Assembly (NCBI GenBank): GCA_049972525.1
Contig: JBMFKI010000014.1
Location: forward strand, 1 to 42,921
Direction: 5' to 3'
DNA from: JAVZLQ01 sp049972525
GTDB taxonomy: Archaea > Thermoproteota > Bathyarchaeia > Bathyarchaeales > Bathycorpusculaceae
Length of the DNA: 42,921 bases
This document shows positions 33,679 through 41,604 of this stretch, one piece after another. Position 1 is the stretch's first letter; each line of letters starts with the position of its first letter. The notes under the pieces are model-generated. The model had not been told where the DNA came from. It saw only the letters and a list, made by a program, of their open reading frames with translations, and made no database searches. The translations under genes and the position numbers were made by a program.

Positions 33679-34118
33679 CCTCCCCTATAATTTTGGTAAC
33701 ATTTTCTGGTAACATTAAACGGTAACATTTCTCCAATATGCCATATGCGTCGCTTCTTGACGGTTAAGAATGGGAAAATTGATTCGAGAAGGCTAGTGTT
33801 AGAAACTTCAGTGAGCTTCTTTGTCAAGCTGTTTGGCTTCTGCAGAATATTCGTTATCGTCTGCTGAATCCTTGGCAGATCCTTAGTTAGAACTGTGAAG
33901 GCTACAACATCTGGGCCGAAGGCAAAACTCTGCCTGGAAATCGTCTTGCTGCCCCTATGGCTTGTAATATATTCATAGATTAAACGGAACAGACGTTTTT
34001 GCCCTTCAGAGGCTAAGTTATAGCCTATTTTGTCAAGGCAGATAGTTATGTTTGTGAAATGCAGCCACTTTCTCACTTTAACCACCATTTCCAACTCAAA
34101 CTTGGACGGTTCACTCAT
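33675..34118 (-). CDS. Hypothetical element protein, 147 residues
   Basis: The family is not recognised. It is a soluble, basic, mixed protein with KRLFRLIYEYITSHRGSKTI and a C-terminal basic stretch (VKKRRIWHIGEML). No metal-binding motif or membrane helix is present. It overlaps both neighbours by 4 bp, which makes it a firm member of the element's operon between helicase and the 143-residue protein. Confidence 0.7.
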   Translation of the reverse strand: MSEPSKFELEMVVKVRKWLHFTNITICLDKIGYNLASEGQKRLFRLIYEYITSHRGSKTISRQSFAFGPDVVAFTVLTKDLPRIQQTITNILQKPNSLTKKLTEVSNTSLLESIFPFLTVKKRRIWHIGEMLPFNVTRKCYQNYRGG

Positions 34119-35797
34119 TTGGCAACCCCTAACTTGCCTGTTCGCGTAACTTCAAAGAGCCAACCGTCAGCCTTTAGAACCTCAATAACTTCGCGGGGAT
34201 CCAGCCCTAACTCTGAAATTTTAGCGGATAAGGCGAAAGCGTCTATTAAGCCCTCGCCATCCTTGTTTGCGATAATCCACTCCGTAAGCGTTCTCAAGGC
34301 TTCTTGAAGTGTCGTTTGTGTATTTTGTGTCGTTTGTGTCGTTAGGGGAACGTGTACTTCCAGCCTTTCAGCTAATTCCTTGACTTCTTTAACAGTAAAC
34401 TTGTATTCGCGGCCTCTCCCAACCCTACGTTTTTCCTTGAAACCCAGCCTTTTAAGAGCGCGTCCCAGCCATTTTGTCGTCAACCATTTCGGCTCTTCCT
34501 CATAGGCTTGAGCCATCACATCGCGAATAGCCTTAACCTGGTAATAACCATCCGTTTGAACGAGTTTCGTCAATGTTTCCACGAGGATGTATTCCTCATT
34601 TTCAACGGCGCTTTCGTTTTGCTTCTCGTTCACCGTCCTTTCCGCAAACCTTATCATTCTTTCAGTTAGGTTTAACTTTTGGTTGTATTTATCAAAGAAC
34701 ATTGCAAGGGCTAAAATTGGCTTCCAAAGTTCTAAATCCCTATCGGATAAGCGTGTTTCCCCAACGACACAAACAGCACTTACGTCACAAACGACACTTG
34801 AAACCTCGCTAAAAAACTGTAAGAACAACATGTACAGATAGTCGCGAACCTTTTGCCAAACAGGGTCAGAAAAATTAGGTTCACGGTTTATAACTGCTGG
34901 GTTTTTCCCTCTTTTCATTATGATTGGTATGCATCTGTCTTCGAGGATGTCCTCAATCCCCGCAATATTAGCGATAATCTTAGGCGAGAAAACTTCAAAC
35001 CCCTCTGGAACCAGCCTCTCGTTCTTCTGCTTTTCAGTTCGGTAGACAAGAAGGCCCTTCTTATATCCAGCCAGCAGCATGTTCCGCAATTCTGAGGCCC
35101 GCTCTTTGTCCGCCAACTTTTCAGTTTCATCCATGAGCAGTGTGCAACGGCCACTTTGAATTAAGCGATAAATGCTAGCCGTAGAGATGTTGTTGCTGAA
35201 AATCGCGTTGAAACATATGAGGCTAGCGATTGTCAACGATTTTGTTTTTCCAGTTCGCTTAAGCCCGCCAACATACAAGTAGGGATATGTATTGAACATG
35301 TGAAAGAAGTACGTGCCTATTGTCCAGAGAGTTACAAGGTCATAAATGTCTGGATTGTCAAACTCTAGGTAGATTTGCCAGGCTTGTTTAACAGCGTCAT
35401 AAACTTCAGATGGGTTAACGGTGGCTCCTTCAAGCCAAGCCTTAACGCCCTGCAAGCTCCATCGGTTCTCGAACTCGACGATGCGGTAGGCCAGGCGCCA
35501 TCTCAAAGGCTGCAAGGTTTCTTTATGGGCAAGGATCTTCTGCCTGTCGGAAGTAATGAGAAACGGAAGTTCGCGCTCCTCCTGGTTGCCTTCGCTGTCA
35601 ACAGTTAGGCATGGAAGCGTTACGCCTATAACAGCCTTGCCGTTAATAACATCAATAGCTGGATGCACTTTGATTGAGAGCCCTTCAAAACGCGGTAAAA
35701 CCGTTAATTTTGCAAGCTTAACAGCCTCGCCGGACTCAGCCAGCTTATCCATATGCGCTTTAAGCTCAATTTTAGCTAAATCCTGGACAACACTCAT
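34115..35797 (-). CDS. P-loop helicase-like replication protein of the element
   Basis: This 560-residue protein has an ATPase core with Walker A LKRTGKTKSLTIASL (about residue 180) and a Walker B-like strand CTLLMDETEKLADKE (about 218). A sensor-like region and, near the C-terminus, a winged-helix-like part (LTTKWLGRALKRLGFKEKRR) and a Thr/Gln-rich stretch (TTQTTQNTQTT) follow. It sits directly after the primase with a 4-bp overlap, so it is most likely the replicative helicase of the element. Two inverted DNA repeats lie inside the gene (34307-34350 and 34757-34799). Confidence 0.8.
   Translation of the reverse strand: MSVVQDLAKIELKAHMDKLAESGEAVKLAKLTVLPRFEGLSIKVHPAIDVINGKAVIGVTLPCLTVDSEGNQEERELPFLITSDRQKILAHKETLQPLRWRLAYRIVEFENRWSLQGVKAWLEGATVNPSEVYDAVKQAWQIYLEFDNPDIYDLVTLWTIGTYFFHMFNTYPYLYVGGLKRTGKTKSLTIASLICFNAIFSNNISTASIYRLIQSGRCTLLMDETEKLADKERASELRNMLLAGYKKGLLVYRTEKQKNERLVPEGFEVFSPKIIANIAGIEDILEDRCIPIIMKRGKNPAVINREPNFSDPVWQKVRDYLYMLFLQFFSEVSSVVCDVSAVCVVGETRLSDRDLELWKPILALAMFFDKYNQKLNLTERMIRFAERTVNEKQNESAVENEEYILVETLTKLVQTDGYYQVKAIRDVMAQAYEEEPKWLTTKWLGRALKRLGFKEKRRVGRGREYKFTVKEVKELAERLEVHVPLTTQTTQNTQTTLQEALRTLTEWIIANKDGEGLIDAFALSAKISELGLDPREVIEVLKADGWLFEVTRTGKLGVAK
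34307..34350 (+). repeat. Composite repeat, copy L (inverted partner at 34757)
   Basis: Read on the plus strand: AAGTGTCGTTTGTG, an 11-nt spacer, then GTTTGTGTCGTTAGGGGAA. It contains two GTGTCGTTTGTG units 6 nt apart. The same arrangement occurs on the opposite strand at 34757-34799. It lies in the coding sequence of the helicase-like gene (encoding TTQTTQNTQTT). Confidence 0.8.
34757..34799 (-). repeat. Composite repeat, copy R (inverted partner at 34307)
   Basis: Read on the minus strand: AAGTGTCGTTTGTG, an 11-nt spacer of different sequence, then GTTTGTGTCGTTGGGGAA. Compared with the other copy the outer parts are identical except for one A, and the spacers differ. It encodes a different peptide (SSVVCDVSAVCVVGETR), so the match is not due to protein conservation. 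Confidence 0.8.
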
Positions 35798-36807
35798 GTT
35801 TTCACCTCTTTAATAACTTCAGAAATTAGGGAAGCCCCAGCGAGTTTAGCCCCTAGTCCTCTTCTGTTTCGATAATGATATTCAACCAATTTAAGGCGGG
35901 CAGCTTTCTCCTCATCGTTTGTTAAATCGCAAACCTTCTCGATTATTCGCCTTGCAGACTCGTAGCTCACACCTTTTTTAAGACAATAACCGAGAAAAGC
36001 CATCTCTAGACGGTTTCTATAACCCCTACGCCAGTATCTCGCCAGGATTTCCGCTGCCCTCTCTTCCTCTTCGCTTGGCAAAGACTGTAGAACGTCAGCC
36101 GACTTCAAAGACACCTGAACGGATTCCTTTTCCTTGAACGCAAGAATTTTCGTTATGTCAGACTCGCTGAAGCTAATACCCCAACAATCAAGCAACACCT
36201 CATTTGCCAGTGGCTCAAAGTTTTCAGGGTTTAGGAGCCTACTCCACTTTCCAGCAGCCTGGTGCTTGCCAAGGGGCAGCTTAACAAAGTTGCCGTAAGG
36301 CCTATCCTTTGTAAGCTCAGTCTGTTTTGGGAAAACCTCAACCTCGCGTGGATTCAAGTCTGCAAGCTCCAAGCAGCGCAAGCCAAGCCACCTTGCAACC
36401 CTCGCATGAACAGGCAAACTGAACAGAACCCAAACATGATAGCTTTCGTCAGGCCACCTGCTGGCTTCAAGCAAAACAGCGCTCGGCCAAACCCTTGGGC
36501 GTTCAACACCATCATCCTCTCGACGTTTTTCAAATAGGACGGAAAGGAGCCTCTGAACTGCTTGGCGTGTGTCTGGCAGATGCTCTGGGTCAAAGTCGAA
36601 GCAGAGGTATTTTACAGTGTTGTCTTTGCCAAGCTGGTAGGCTCCAACGGTTAATTCTCCTCTCAGATGCTGGTGCAGAATATTATCCGTTAAAGAGGCT
36701 TCAACCTTAATGTAACTACCATTAACCTTTTGCAGGCAATAGCAATCTGAACGGTTTACGAAAAGTTTCCCGACAACTTCAGGCAACGTTTCACTTTTTT
36801 CGCCCAT
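35794..36807 (-). CDS. Archaeo-eukaryotic primase-family protein of the element
   Basis: This 337-residue protein has the primase (AEP) core. The acidic catalytic pair is in VKYLCFDFDPEH (about 66-77), the conserved His in SYHVWVLFSLPV (about 122), and the third-motif region EVEVFPKQTEL and GNFVKLPLGKHQ (about 155-185). A helical C-terminus follows. It should synthesise primers, and possibly extend them, for replication of the integrated or plasmid form. Its stop overlaps the helicase start (ATGA), a frequent primase–helicase pairing in archaeal mobile elements. Confidence 0.87.
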   Translation of the reverse strand: MGEKSETLPEVVGKLFVNRSDCYCLQKVNGSYIKVEASLTDNILHQHLRGELTVGAYQLGKDNTVKYLCFDFDPEHLPDTRQAVQRLLSVLFEKRREDDGVERPRVWPSAVLLEASRWPDESYHVWVLFSLPVHARVARWLGLRCLELADLNPREVEVFPKQTELTKDRPYGNFVKLPLGKHQAAGKWSRLLNPENFEPLANEVLLDCWGISFSESDITKILAFKEKESVQVSLKSADVLQSLPSEEEERAAEILARYWRRGYRNRLEMAFLGYCLKKGVSYESARRIIEKVCDLTNDEEKAARLKLVEYHYRNRRGLGAKLAGASLISEVIKEVKT

Positions 36808-36946
36808 TTTTCTGCCTTCTTTTTAGTCGTTCGCATGTAAAATCGCCATGTTTTGCACATTCGCGGCATATATTCGGCGGAATAGGCTTTTCAATCCCGA
36901 TGCATCCCGCAAGTGTCCCCTCAGCCTTAAATCCTGCTTTTCCCAT
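36791..36946 (-). CDS. 51-residue Cys-rich (zinc-finger-like) protein
   Basis: A small gene overlaps the primase start by 17 bp and begins 18 bp after the 71-residue gene's stop. The product carries a single Cys near residue 15 and the cluster ICRECAKHGDFTCERLKRR (residues 26-44), with CxxC, a following His and a further Cys that could form one zinc site. The basic C-terminus suggests nucleic-acid binding. It fits the tight operon spacing of the element. Confidence 0.65.
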   Translation of the reverse strand: MGKAGFKAEGTLAGCIGIEKPIPPNICRECAKHGDFTCERLKRRQKNGRKK

Positions 36947-36963
36947 TTTCCTTATTCAAAAGT

Positions 36964-37179
36964 TTACGCCTCCCCCTCCGTTAGAATGTCATCCTTTACG
37001 GTTTGGCTTCCTATTCTAGATACAAAGATTTTCTCTGTCGACTTTGTTTGATAAATCAGCTGGGCCCCTGATTTAAGGAGAAAATCACGAATCCTCTCAA
37101 AGTTTTTTAAATCAGTCCTAAAAATTAAGGCGAAATTGAGAATGGTTTTGTCAAGTTCTAGATTCGCCTTTCCATTCAT
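36964..37179 (-). CDS. Hypothetical element protein, 71 residues
   Basis: This is the first gene of the leftward element operon. The peptide (MNGKANLELDKTILNFALIF, with DLKNFERIRDFLLKSGAQLI) is alpha/beta with a strand-rich end and an acidic tail. I recognise no family. The next small gene starts 18 bp after its stop. Its promoter must lie in the divergent spacer that also serves the winged-helix regulator. Confidence 0.65.
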   Translation of the reverse strand: MNGKANLELDKTILNFALIFRTDLKNFERIRDFLLKSGAQLIYQTKSTEKIFVSRIGSQTVKDDILTEGEA

Positions 37180-37199
37180 TCCTTAACCCACTCTTCACA

Positions 37200-37272
37200 T
37201 TGGTTCGTTTTTCAAAAAATATAGAACTTAAGGCTTATATTTATGTTTTGTTTTAGTTCATAACAGAACCAA
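37200..37272. promoter_or_regulatory. Dyad repeats in the element's divergent promoter
   Basis: TTGGTTC (37200-37206) faces GAACCAA (37266-37272), and a nested dyad GTTC-N6-GAAC occupies 37256-37269. A/T-rich blocks around 37211-37222 and 37236-37250 could be TATA elements for the two divergent promoters. The likely ligand is the winged-helix regulator whose gene begins at 37305, but this is inference. Confidence 0.4.
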
Positions 37273-37304
37273 GTTTAACTTTAAAAGTCTGGAGAACTGA
37301 AAGA

Positions 37305-38426
37305 ATGAAAAAGCCAAGCTTGTTAATTAGAGATGAGATTGTTAAAACATTTATGAAGTCTAAAAAACCTCTAAGGTGGAAGGAGCTTCTTAAGCGTATT
37401 AACGAAAAAAGAAAAATTGAAGGCAACCCAATATTAGGAAGAGCAACCCTCGCAAATCATCTTAAAATCCTCGTGAACGAGGGCATTATAAAAAGAACAG
37501 TGGATCAATCTGTCTATCCTCCTGCCGTTTATTATAGCCTTCAAAGAGAAGTTGATGAGGAGACCCCCAGCGAAGTTGTAGAAGCATGGATTAAAGGTGC
37601 GTTTAAACCACTTTACAATCCTTGGCATGGTTATTTCTTTATTTTTACGGATCCCCCAATTAACATTAATGAACTGCCATTAAAATCAGCTGGAATTATA
37701 AAAGGCTGGCTTAGCAGAATTTTTGCCGAACTCGACCACGTTATTCGCTCAGCCTACCGTGACCAAGTAGGTGAATCATTGTCGAAAAAGGTTCTAGAAG
37801 AAGCGGAATATTATAAACGGAATAGAGAATATGTCTGGTGGTTTAACAAGCGAATTAAAAATCATGGAATAATTAAGGCTGTGGATGAATATGAAGATGT
37901 CCAGAAAAAAATGTATAGTGTAGCCTTGAGGCAACTTTTTGAAGAAAAGTTTTTAGTTGTTAAAAATAAAAACCATGTTGAATTTAAAAGTGATGAGGAA
38001 ATAGTTGAAATTTTGGCCCTCGATATGGCTAAAAGAGTATTAGAGGCAGAATACGGGAAAGATTTATTATCACCCGAAGGGATAGAAGAGAGGAAAAGAG
38101 AATATCTCAAACGCTTTAAAGCGTATTCTCAAATGGACTTAATAAGAGATTGTTTTGATGATTTTTTAAGGGCATATAGCGATTCTGCATTAGATTTAAA
38201 ATATAGACCGAACATAAATGATCCATATTTTCTCATTTGGCTTGCAAATAAGCGTAACCCTGCAGCTTTCAAGGATTTCCCGCTACTTCCCAAAGAAGTT
38301 GAGGAATATAAATATCTTAAAAGAAAAATTGAAGAAACGAGAAGAAGCTTTGAGAAATATTCAACCTATTATTTAAAGCCAATCAGTCTGTTAATTACGG
38401 CGCAAATACCGATGGACTTTCCCTAA
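37305..38426 (+). CDS. Winged-helix regulator-like protein with helical C-terminus
   Basis: This 373-residue protein starts with a winged-helix domain (IRDEIVKTFMKSKKPLRWKE; GRATLANHLKILVNEGIIKR; residues 6-72). A long alpha-helical region with several Trp and many Lys/Glu residues follows. The rest matches no family I know. It is divergent from the primase operon and alone on the plus strand, typical for a control gene of an integrated element. Codon use looks more AT-rich than the flanking host genes. Confidence 0.75.
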   Translation: MKKPSLLIRDEIVKTFMKSKKPLRWKELLKRINEKRKIEGNPILGRATLANHLKILVNEGIIKRTVDQSVYPPAVYYSLQREVDEETPSEVVEAWIKGAFKPLYNPWHGYFFIFTDPPININELPLKSAGIIKGWLSRIFAELDHVIRSAYRDQVGESLSKKVLEEAEYYKRNREYVWWFNKRIKNHGIIKAVDEYEDVQKKMYSVALRQLFEEKFLVVKNKNHVEFKSDEEIVEILALDMAKRVLEAEYGKDLLSPEGIEERKREYLKRFKAYSQMDLIRDCFDDFLRAYSDSALDLKYRPNINDPYFLIWLANKRNPAAFKDFPLLPKEVEEYKYLKRKIEETRRSFEKYSTYYLKPISLLITAQIPMDFP

Positions 38427-38608
38427 AGAAGAATAGTCAAAGAATTTTTCAGTATTTAAAAAACAAATATTTACATGGGAAAAGGCTAAATCTTTTCTAA
38501 ATTATTTTCCCACGAGAAAATCCTGCGGGTATTCGGCTAGGAAGTGGCAATGTTCAGCCCTTGACAAGTCGCTTTTCGCGGGACTCCTTAGCTTTTTGCT
38601 TTAATGTC
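38427..38608. other. Intergenic spacer at the right of the element
   Basis: These 182 bases contain an inverted pair TTTTCTAAATTATTTTCCCACGAG-like A/T stretch and a GC-richer block at about 38521-38590. On the minus strand a frame of 25 codons (ending ETLKQKAKESREKRLVKG at 38554) has a coiled-coil look but no start codon; it may be a gene remnant. No tRNA or attachment repeat can be supported here. Confidence 0.3.
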
Positions 38609-39391
38609 TCAATTTTCGCGGGTAGGCTTTTTCAGTTTTGTACACCTGCTGAGGGTTAGTGTTAAGCTGAGTAGTATTATTAGTGGTATTATAGTTAGGT
38701 TGTATTCTGGGATTAGCGCGTAGTCCATTGATTCTGCTGTTAGGCTGTAGCTTGCCACTTTCGTAACTTGCTGCGTGTAAATCAGTTCTATGTCGAATGC
38801 TGCTGTTTGGTTTGAGGTTATGTCTGATGGCTCCGTGTAGCTCCATGCTTCGCCCACCACTGTTCCGTTTGCATCGTAGAATGTTGCAATCGCCTTAGTG
38901 AACCTTGCCGTCAATGAGCCAGTATTCTTAATTTCGCCGAGCACGTGCATATAGCCCATTTCATCGATTCTGCTGCTGTTTGATAGGATTTGAAGGGCTA
39001 ACGGTTTGCCAGCCGCGTAATTGTCCCACGAAACTGTTAATGAGTAGTTATACACTTGAAGTGATCCGCTTGACTGTAAAAGCATAATGCTGAATGGCGA
39101 CTTTCTCCCTGGAAGTATAACGTCAAGTTCTGTGTATCCCGTCTCTACAGCAACAACATTGTTTGAAGAGTTATAGTAAGTTGCTGTTACCTTTGTAAAT
39201 TGTGTGGCCATATCACCAGTGTTTTCAACTTCACCTACAATCCACAACGTGTTGAGACCATCGTAAAAGCTTGAGTGGGAAAGAATCTTAATGTTGCCAA
39301 GGGCTTCAGCGCGCACAGACTGCAAAACGCTGCAAAGGGCAAAAGCGATTAGGATCAAAATCGTTAATGTTCCAGCTTTCTTCACGAACAT
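38609..39391 (-). CDS. Secreted, membrane-anchored protein with two FxLYD-like repeats
   Basis: This 260-residue protein has a signal peptide (residues 1-28, KKAGTLTILILIAFALCSVL to VRA). Two beta-domain repeats follow: GEVENTGDMATQFTKVTATY (about 53) and GEIKNTGSLTARFTKAIATF (about 151), both showing the pattern of FxLYD-type surface domains. The C-terminus (IPEYNLTIIPLIILLSLTLT, then a basic tail) is like the PEF/IPEF-type cell-surface sorting or anchoring segment common in Bathyarchaeia. A surface protein is likely; its binding partner is unknown. Confidence 0.85.
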   Translation of the reverse strand: MFVKKAGTLTILILIAFALCSVLQSVRAEALGNIKILSHSSFYDGLNTLWIVGEVENTGDMATQFTKVTATYYNSSNNVVAVETGYTELDVILPGRKSPFSIMLLQSSGSLQVYNYSLTVSWDNYAAGKPLALQILSNSSRIDEMGYMHVLGEIKNTGSLTARFTKAIATFYDANGTVVGEAWSYTEPSDITSNQTAAFDIELIYTQQVTKVASYSLTAESMDYALIPEYNLTIIPLIILLSLTLTLSRCTKLKKPTREN

Positions 39392-39508
39392 TTTACTTAT
39401 CTCCGATTGATTTTCTTTTATTTCGAAGTTGCTTATAAGCGCTACTGTGCTACTTCCTCACCATCATTTATCTCCGAAACTCCAAAGTAACTCATAAAGG
39501 GGTTCAAA

Positions 39509-39703
39509 CTGAACACAAACCAAGAAAAGGTTTTAGGAACAAGCAAAGTCGGCCCAAAATACAGAATAACACTAGTTAGGAAGGTTCAGGAGAAACTAAA
39601 AGTCAAAGTTGGAGATATAATCATCTATTTAGAACAACCAGACGGAAAAATAATCCTCAAGGCAACAAGCCTTCAAGAACTATTAAAAACCGCTAGAAAA
39701 TAG
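39509..39703 (+). CDS. AbrB/SpoVT-type small protein, no standard start codon
   Basis: The frame encodes NTNQEKVLGTSKVGPKYRIT, then LKVKVGDIIIYLEQPDGKII, the swapped-hairpin pattern of AbrB-family DNA-binding or antitoxin proteins. It ends at TAG 39701-39703. After the upstream stop (TAA, about 39488) there is no in-frame ATG, GTG or TTG. CTG at 39509, preceded by AAGGGG, is the best start (64 residues). Otherwise the gene has lost its start. No toxin gene is adjacent. Confidence 0.6.
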   Translation: MNTNQEKVLGTSKVGPKYRITLVRKVQEKLKVKVGDIIIYLEQPDGKIILKATSLQELLKTARK

Positions 39704-39814
39704 CCAGAGCCAACGCGCAACCCAAAACGCCAAGCCCTCATATGAGACGTGCCCACCACACTCTGTTAGACATTATTAACAGAAAGCCTTTCACGTATAT
39801 TAGGTGAAGTTTAA

Positions 39815-40426
39815 TTAAACTTCATACACGCCTACTGAAACCTCGTCGTGGTCTATTCTTTTAAGCTTCCTTGCTATTTCTTGAGGTAGTAAGTCGCCTA
39901 CCCATTTTACCCATTTTAGCTTAAAAAGTTTGATCAGCCTTAAAGCTTTAAGAACATCCTTGTAAGTGTAAAAAATTATTTTGCCACCATGCTTGCATGC
40001 TTTGAGGAGTTTATCAATCATGCCTTGCACGTCATTAGGATGGACATCGTAAGGATCAAAGAATATAAAGTCAAAGTATCCTGTGCCTAACTCTATGTCA
40101 ACTATGTTTCCAACCTTGAAATTTTCGGCATACATAGGAAGGATAACTTCTTTGGCTTGTTTAATAGATTCTTCTATAAAGTCGACACCATAAGGTATAA
40201 GCTTATGCTTACTCTTCGTTAAGAGGTGACGCAGCATCAGGCCATTGCCACAGCCTAAATCGATAACCCGCCCATCATGGTCTATTAAGCTGAGGAAGAG
40301 ATCATAAATCTCCTTAGGGTATTCGTCGAAACCGTTAGGTCTGAAAATATCAGAACCGTCATTATCTTTCCAATACATATTCCAAAGACGTTGCTTCCTC
40401 GCATGGTAAAAATCATCCTTTTTCAA
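39815..40426 (-). CDS. Class I SAM-dependent methyltransferase
   Basis: This 203-residue protein has Rossmann-type SAM-binding motifs: VIDLGCGNGLMLRHLL (motif I, about residues 54-69), YGVDFIEESIKQAKE (acidic end of beta-2, about 83-97) and FDFIFFDPYDVHPND. A C-terminal helix-strand pair ends it. The substrate is unknown. Its N-terminus (ARKQRLWNMYWKDNDGSDIF) is unusual but plausible. It is a monocistronic leftward gene and a possible small-molecule or lipid methyltransferase. Confidence 0.85.
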   Translation of the reverse strand: MKKDDFYHARKQRLWNMYWKDNDGSDIFRPNGFDEYPKEIYDLFLSLIDHDGRVIDLGCGNGLMLRHLLTKSKHKLIPYGVDFIEESIKQAKEVILPMYAENFKVGNIVDIELGTGYFDFIFFDPYDVHPNDVQGMIDKLLKACKHGGKIIFYTYKDVLKALRLIKLFKLKWVKWVGDLLPQEIARKLKRIDHDEVSVGVYEV

Positions 40427-40486
40427 ATCGACACCCCTCTTTATACTACCTCTTTAGCATTCCCTTTTTACCCCCATGTTCTTAAC

Positions 40487-40648
40487 TCACTCTTTCTTTC
40501 TTAGTTTCCTTAGCAGTTCTATGAATTTCCCATATGTTGCCTCCATTCTCGCGTAATATTCGGGTTTCCCTGTCTCGTAAAACTTGTTCGCCATCAACAA
40601 ACAATGATCTAAGCTATGCATTAAATCCTCCATATCTTTCTCACTCAA
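40487..40648 (-). CDS. Small helical protein, 53 residues
   Basis: A TTG- (40648) or ATG- (40633) initiated frame encodes a wholly helical peptide (HSLDHCLLMANKFYETGKPE, then a basic tail ELLRKLRKKE). The amino-acid pattern is clearly protein-like, with hydrophobic residues at regular intervals. It lies between the methyltransferase start and the divergent membrane methyltransferase. The family is not recognised. Confidence 0.45.
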   Translation of the reverse strand: MSEKDMEDLMHSLDHCLLMANKFYETGKPEYYARMEATYGKFIELLRKLRKKE

Positions 40649-40727
40649 CCTCTTCCATAAACTTCCCTGCTACAACTTCTACCAACAATAAAATTAGAAT
40701 TAAATATAATTTACGGATAGGTTTAGT

Positions 40728-41393
40728 TTGGGGTCGTTGTTGTCAACGTTCAAGGAAAAAGTTAGGTTTGTGTTTAAAGCTTTGGTTACGGCGTTGCTTT
40801 TCTCTTTGCAAAGCATAGTTTATGGCGGTTGGGCTATTAGTGTTATGTTCGTTCCTTTACTGCTATATTTGGTTGGGATTATAAATGATTATATGCGTGG
40901 ATACAGTCCTAACCTTGAGAGGGACGTTCATTTAATGTTTTTTGCAAGAGATTTTATTGTTGGACGAGTAATCGCTGTGGTTGGTTTCGCAATATTTTTT
41001 GTTGCAGCATTCCAGTTTTTAAGGGAACACAAGAAAGCAGGGCTCATCAAAACTGGATTATATTCCGTAGTTAGGCATCCGCAATACCTTGGAATCATAA
41101 TAATTACCATAGGCTTGAACGTTATGGTGTTCACCAGGTTTGGCAGCCAGCCGAAGTCCATATGCTTGTGGCTTGTTCAGGTTGCTGGATACATTGGTTT
41201 AGCCAAATACGAAGAAAGACGCCTCGAGAAAAAGTTTTCAGAACATTTCCGCAACTACAAAAATAGCGTTCCATTCATGTTCCCAATAAAAGCCCCCTCC
41301 AAGATCCCGGAAACCCTGTTCACTTTGCTAATCGCCTTCATAATATCATTAATGTTTCTAACATTCCCCTTCCACATACTCCGCATAGTTTGA
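40728..41393 (+). CDS. Isoprenylcysteine/phospholipid methyltransferase-like membrane protein
   Basis: This 221-residue integral membrane protein has about five hydrophobic segments. The catalytic signature of ICMT/PEMT-type enzymes is TGLYSVVRHPQYLGIIIITI (about residues 103-122) plus the membrane-end motif KYEERRLEKKFSEHFRNYKN (about 160-179), where a conserved Glu/Arg pair binds SAM. It probably methylates a lipid or an isoprenyl group. The start is TTG 40728; a TTG a few codons later is possible. It would act at the cytoplasmic membrane. Confidence 0.85.
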   Translation: MGSLLSTFKEKVRFVFKALVTALLFSLQSIVYGGWAISVMFVPLLLYLVGIINDYMRGYSPNLERDVHLMFFARDFIVGRVIAVVGFAIFFVAAFQFLREHKKAGLIKTGLYSVVRHPQYLGIIIITIGLNVMVFTRFGSQPKSICLWLVQVAGYIGLAKYEERRLEKKFSEHFRNYKNSVPFMFPIKAPSKIPETLFTLLIAFIISLMFLTFPFHILRIV

Positions 41394-41604
41394 CGCAAAA
41401 CATTAACAATTATACCGGCGAAATCCAAGACCGCGCAAAGCATGTCCGATGAAATAGTGCAACTTTTTAGTAATCGTTATATTTAATTAGTATTCATTTG
41501 TCATGAGTGAAAAAGAACGACTGAATAGAAAACTCAAAACTTCAATGACCTCCAAAAACATTAAAGGCAGCGTTTAACCTATCACTGTGCGAGGGAGTTC
41601 ACTA

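Larger units (their letters stand above)
32054..38426. mobile_element. Integrated genetic element with integrase and primase/helicase
   Basis: Seven minus-strand genes run from the small proteins at about 37.2 kb to the integrase at 32054, mostly overlapping by 4 bp, with a divergent regulator at 37305-38426. A tyrosine integrase, archaeo-eukaryotic primase and P-loop helicase-like protein together are typical of integrated plasmids or virus-like elements. The outer limits are uncertain: I found no convincing pair of direct repeats as attachment sites and no tRNA at either end. No capsid or conjugation gene is visible. Confidence 0.75.

Noticed and set aside
38521..38590. tRNA-like or small RNA gene at the right of the element
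   Set aside because: No cloverleaf with T-loop consensus or acceptor pairing can be drawn on either strand.
32029..38608. Attachment-site direct repeats for the element
   Set aside because: Only short matches (for example AATTTTCG) occur at both ends, within chance expectation.
41503..41577. 24-residue ORF (MSEKERLNRKLKTSMTSKNI) with an upstream A/T box
   Set aside because: Too short and without recognisable pattern or neighbour support.
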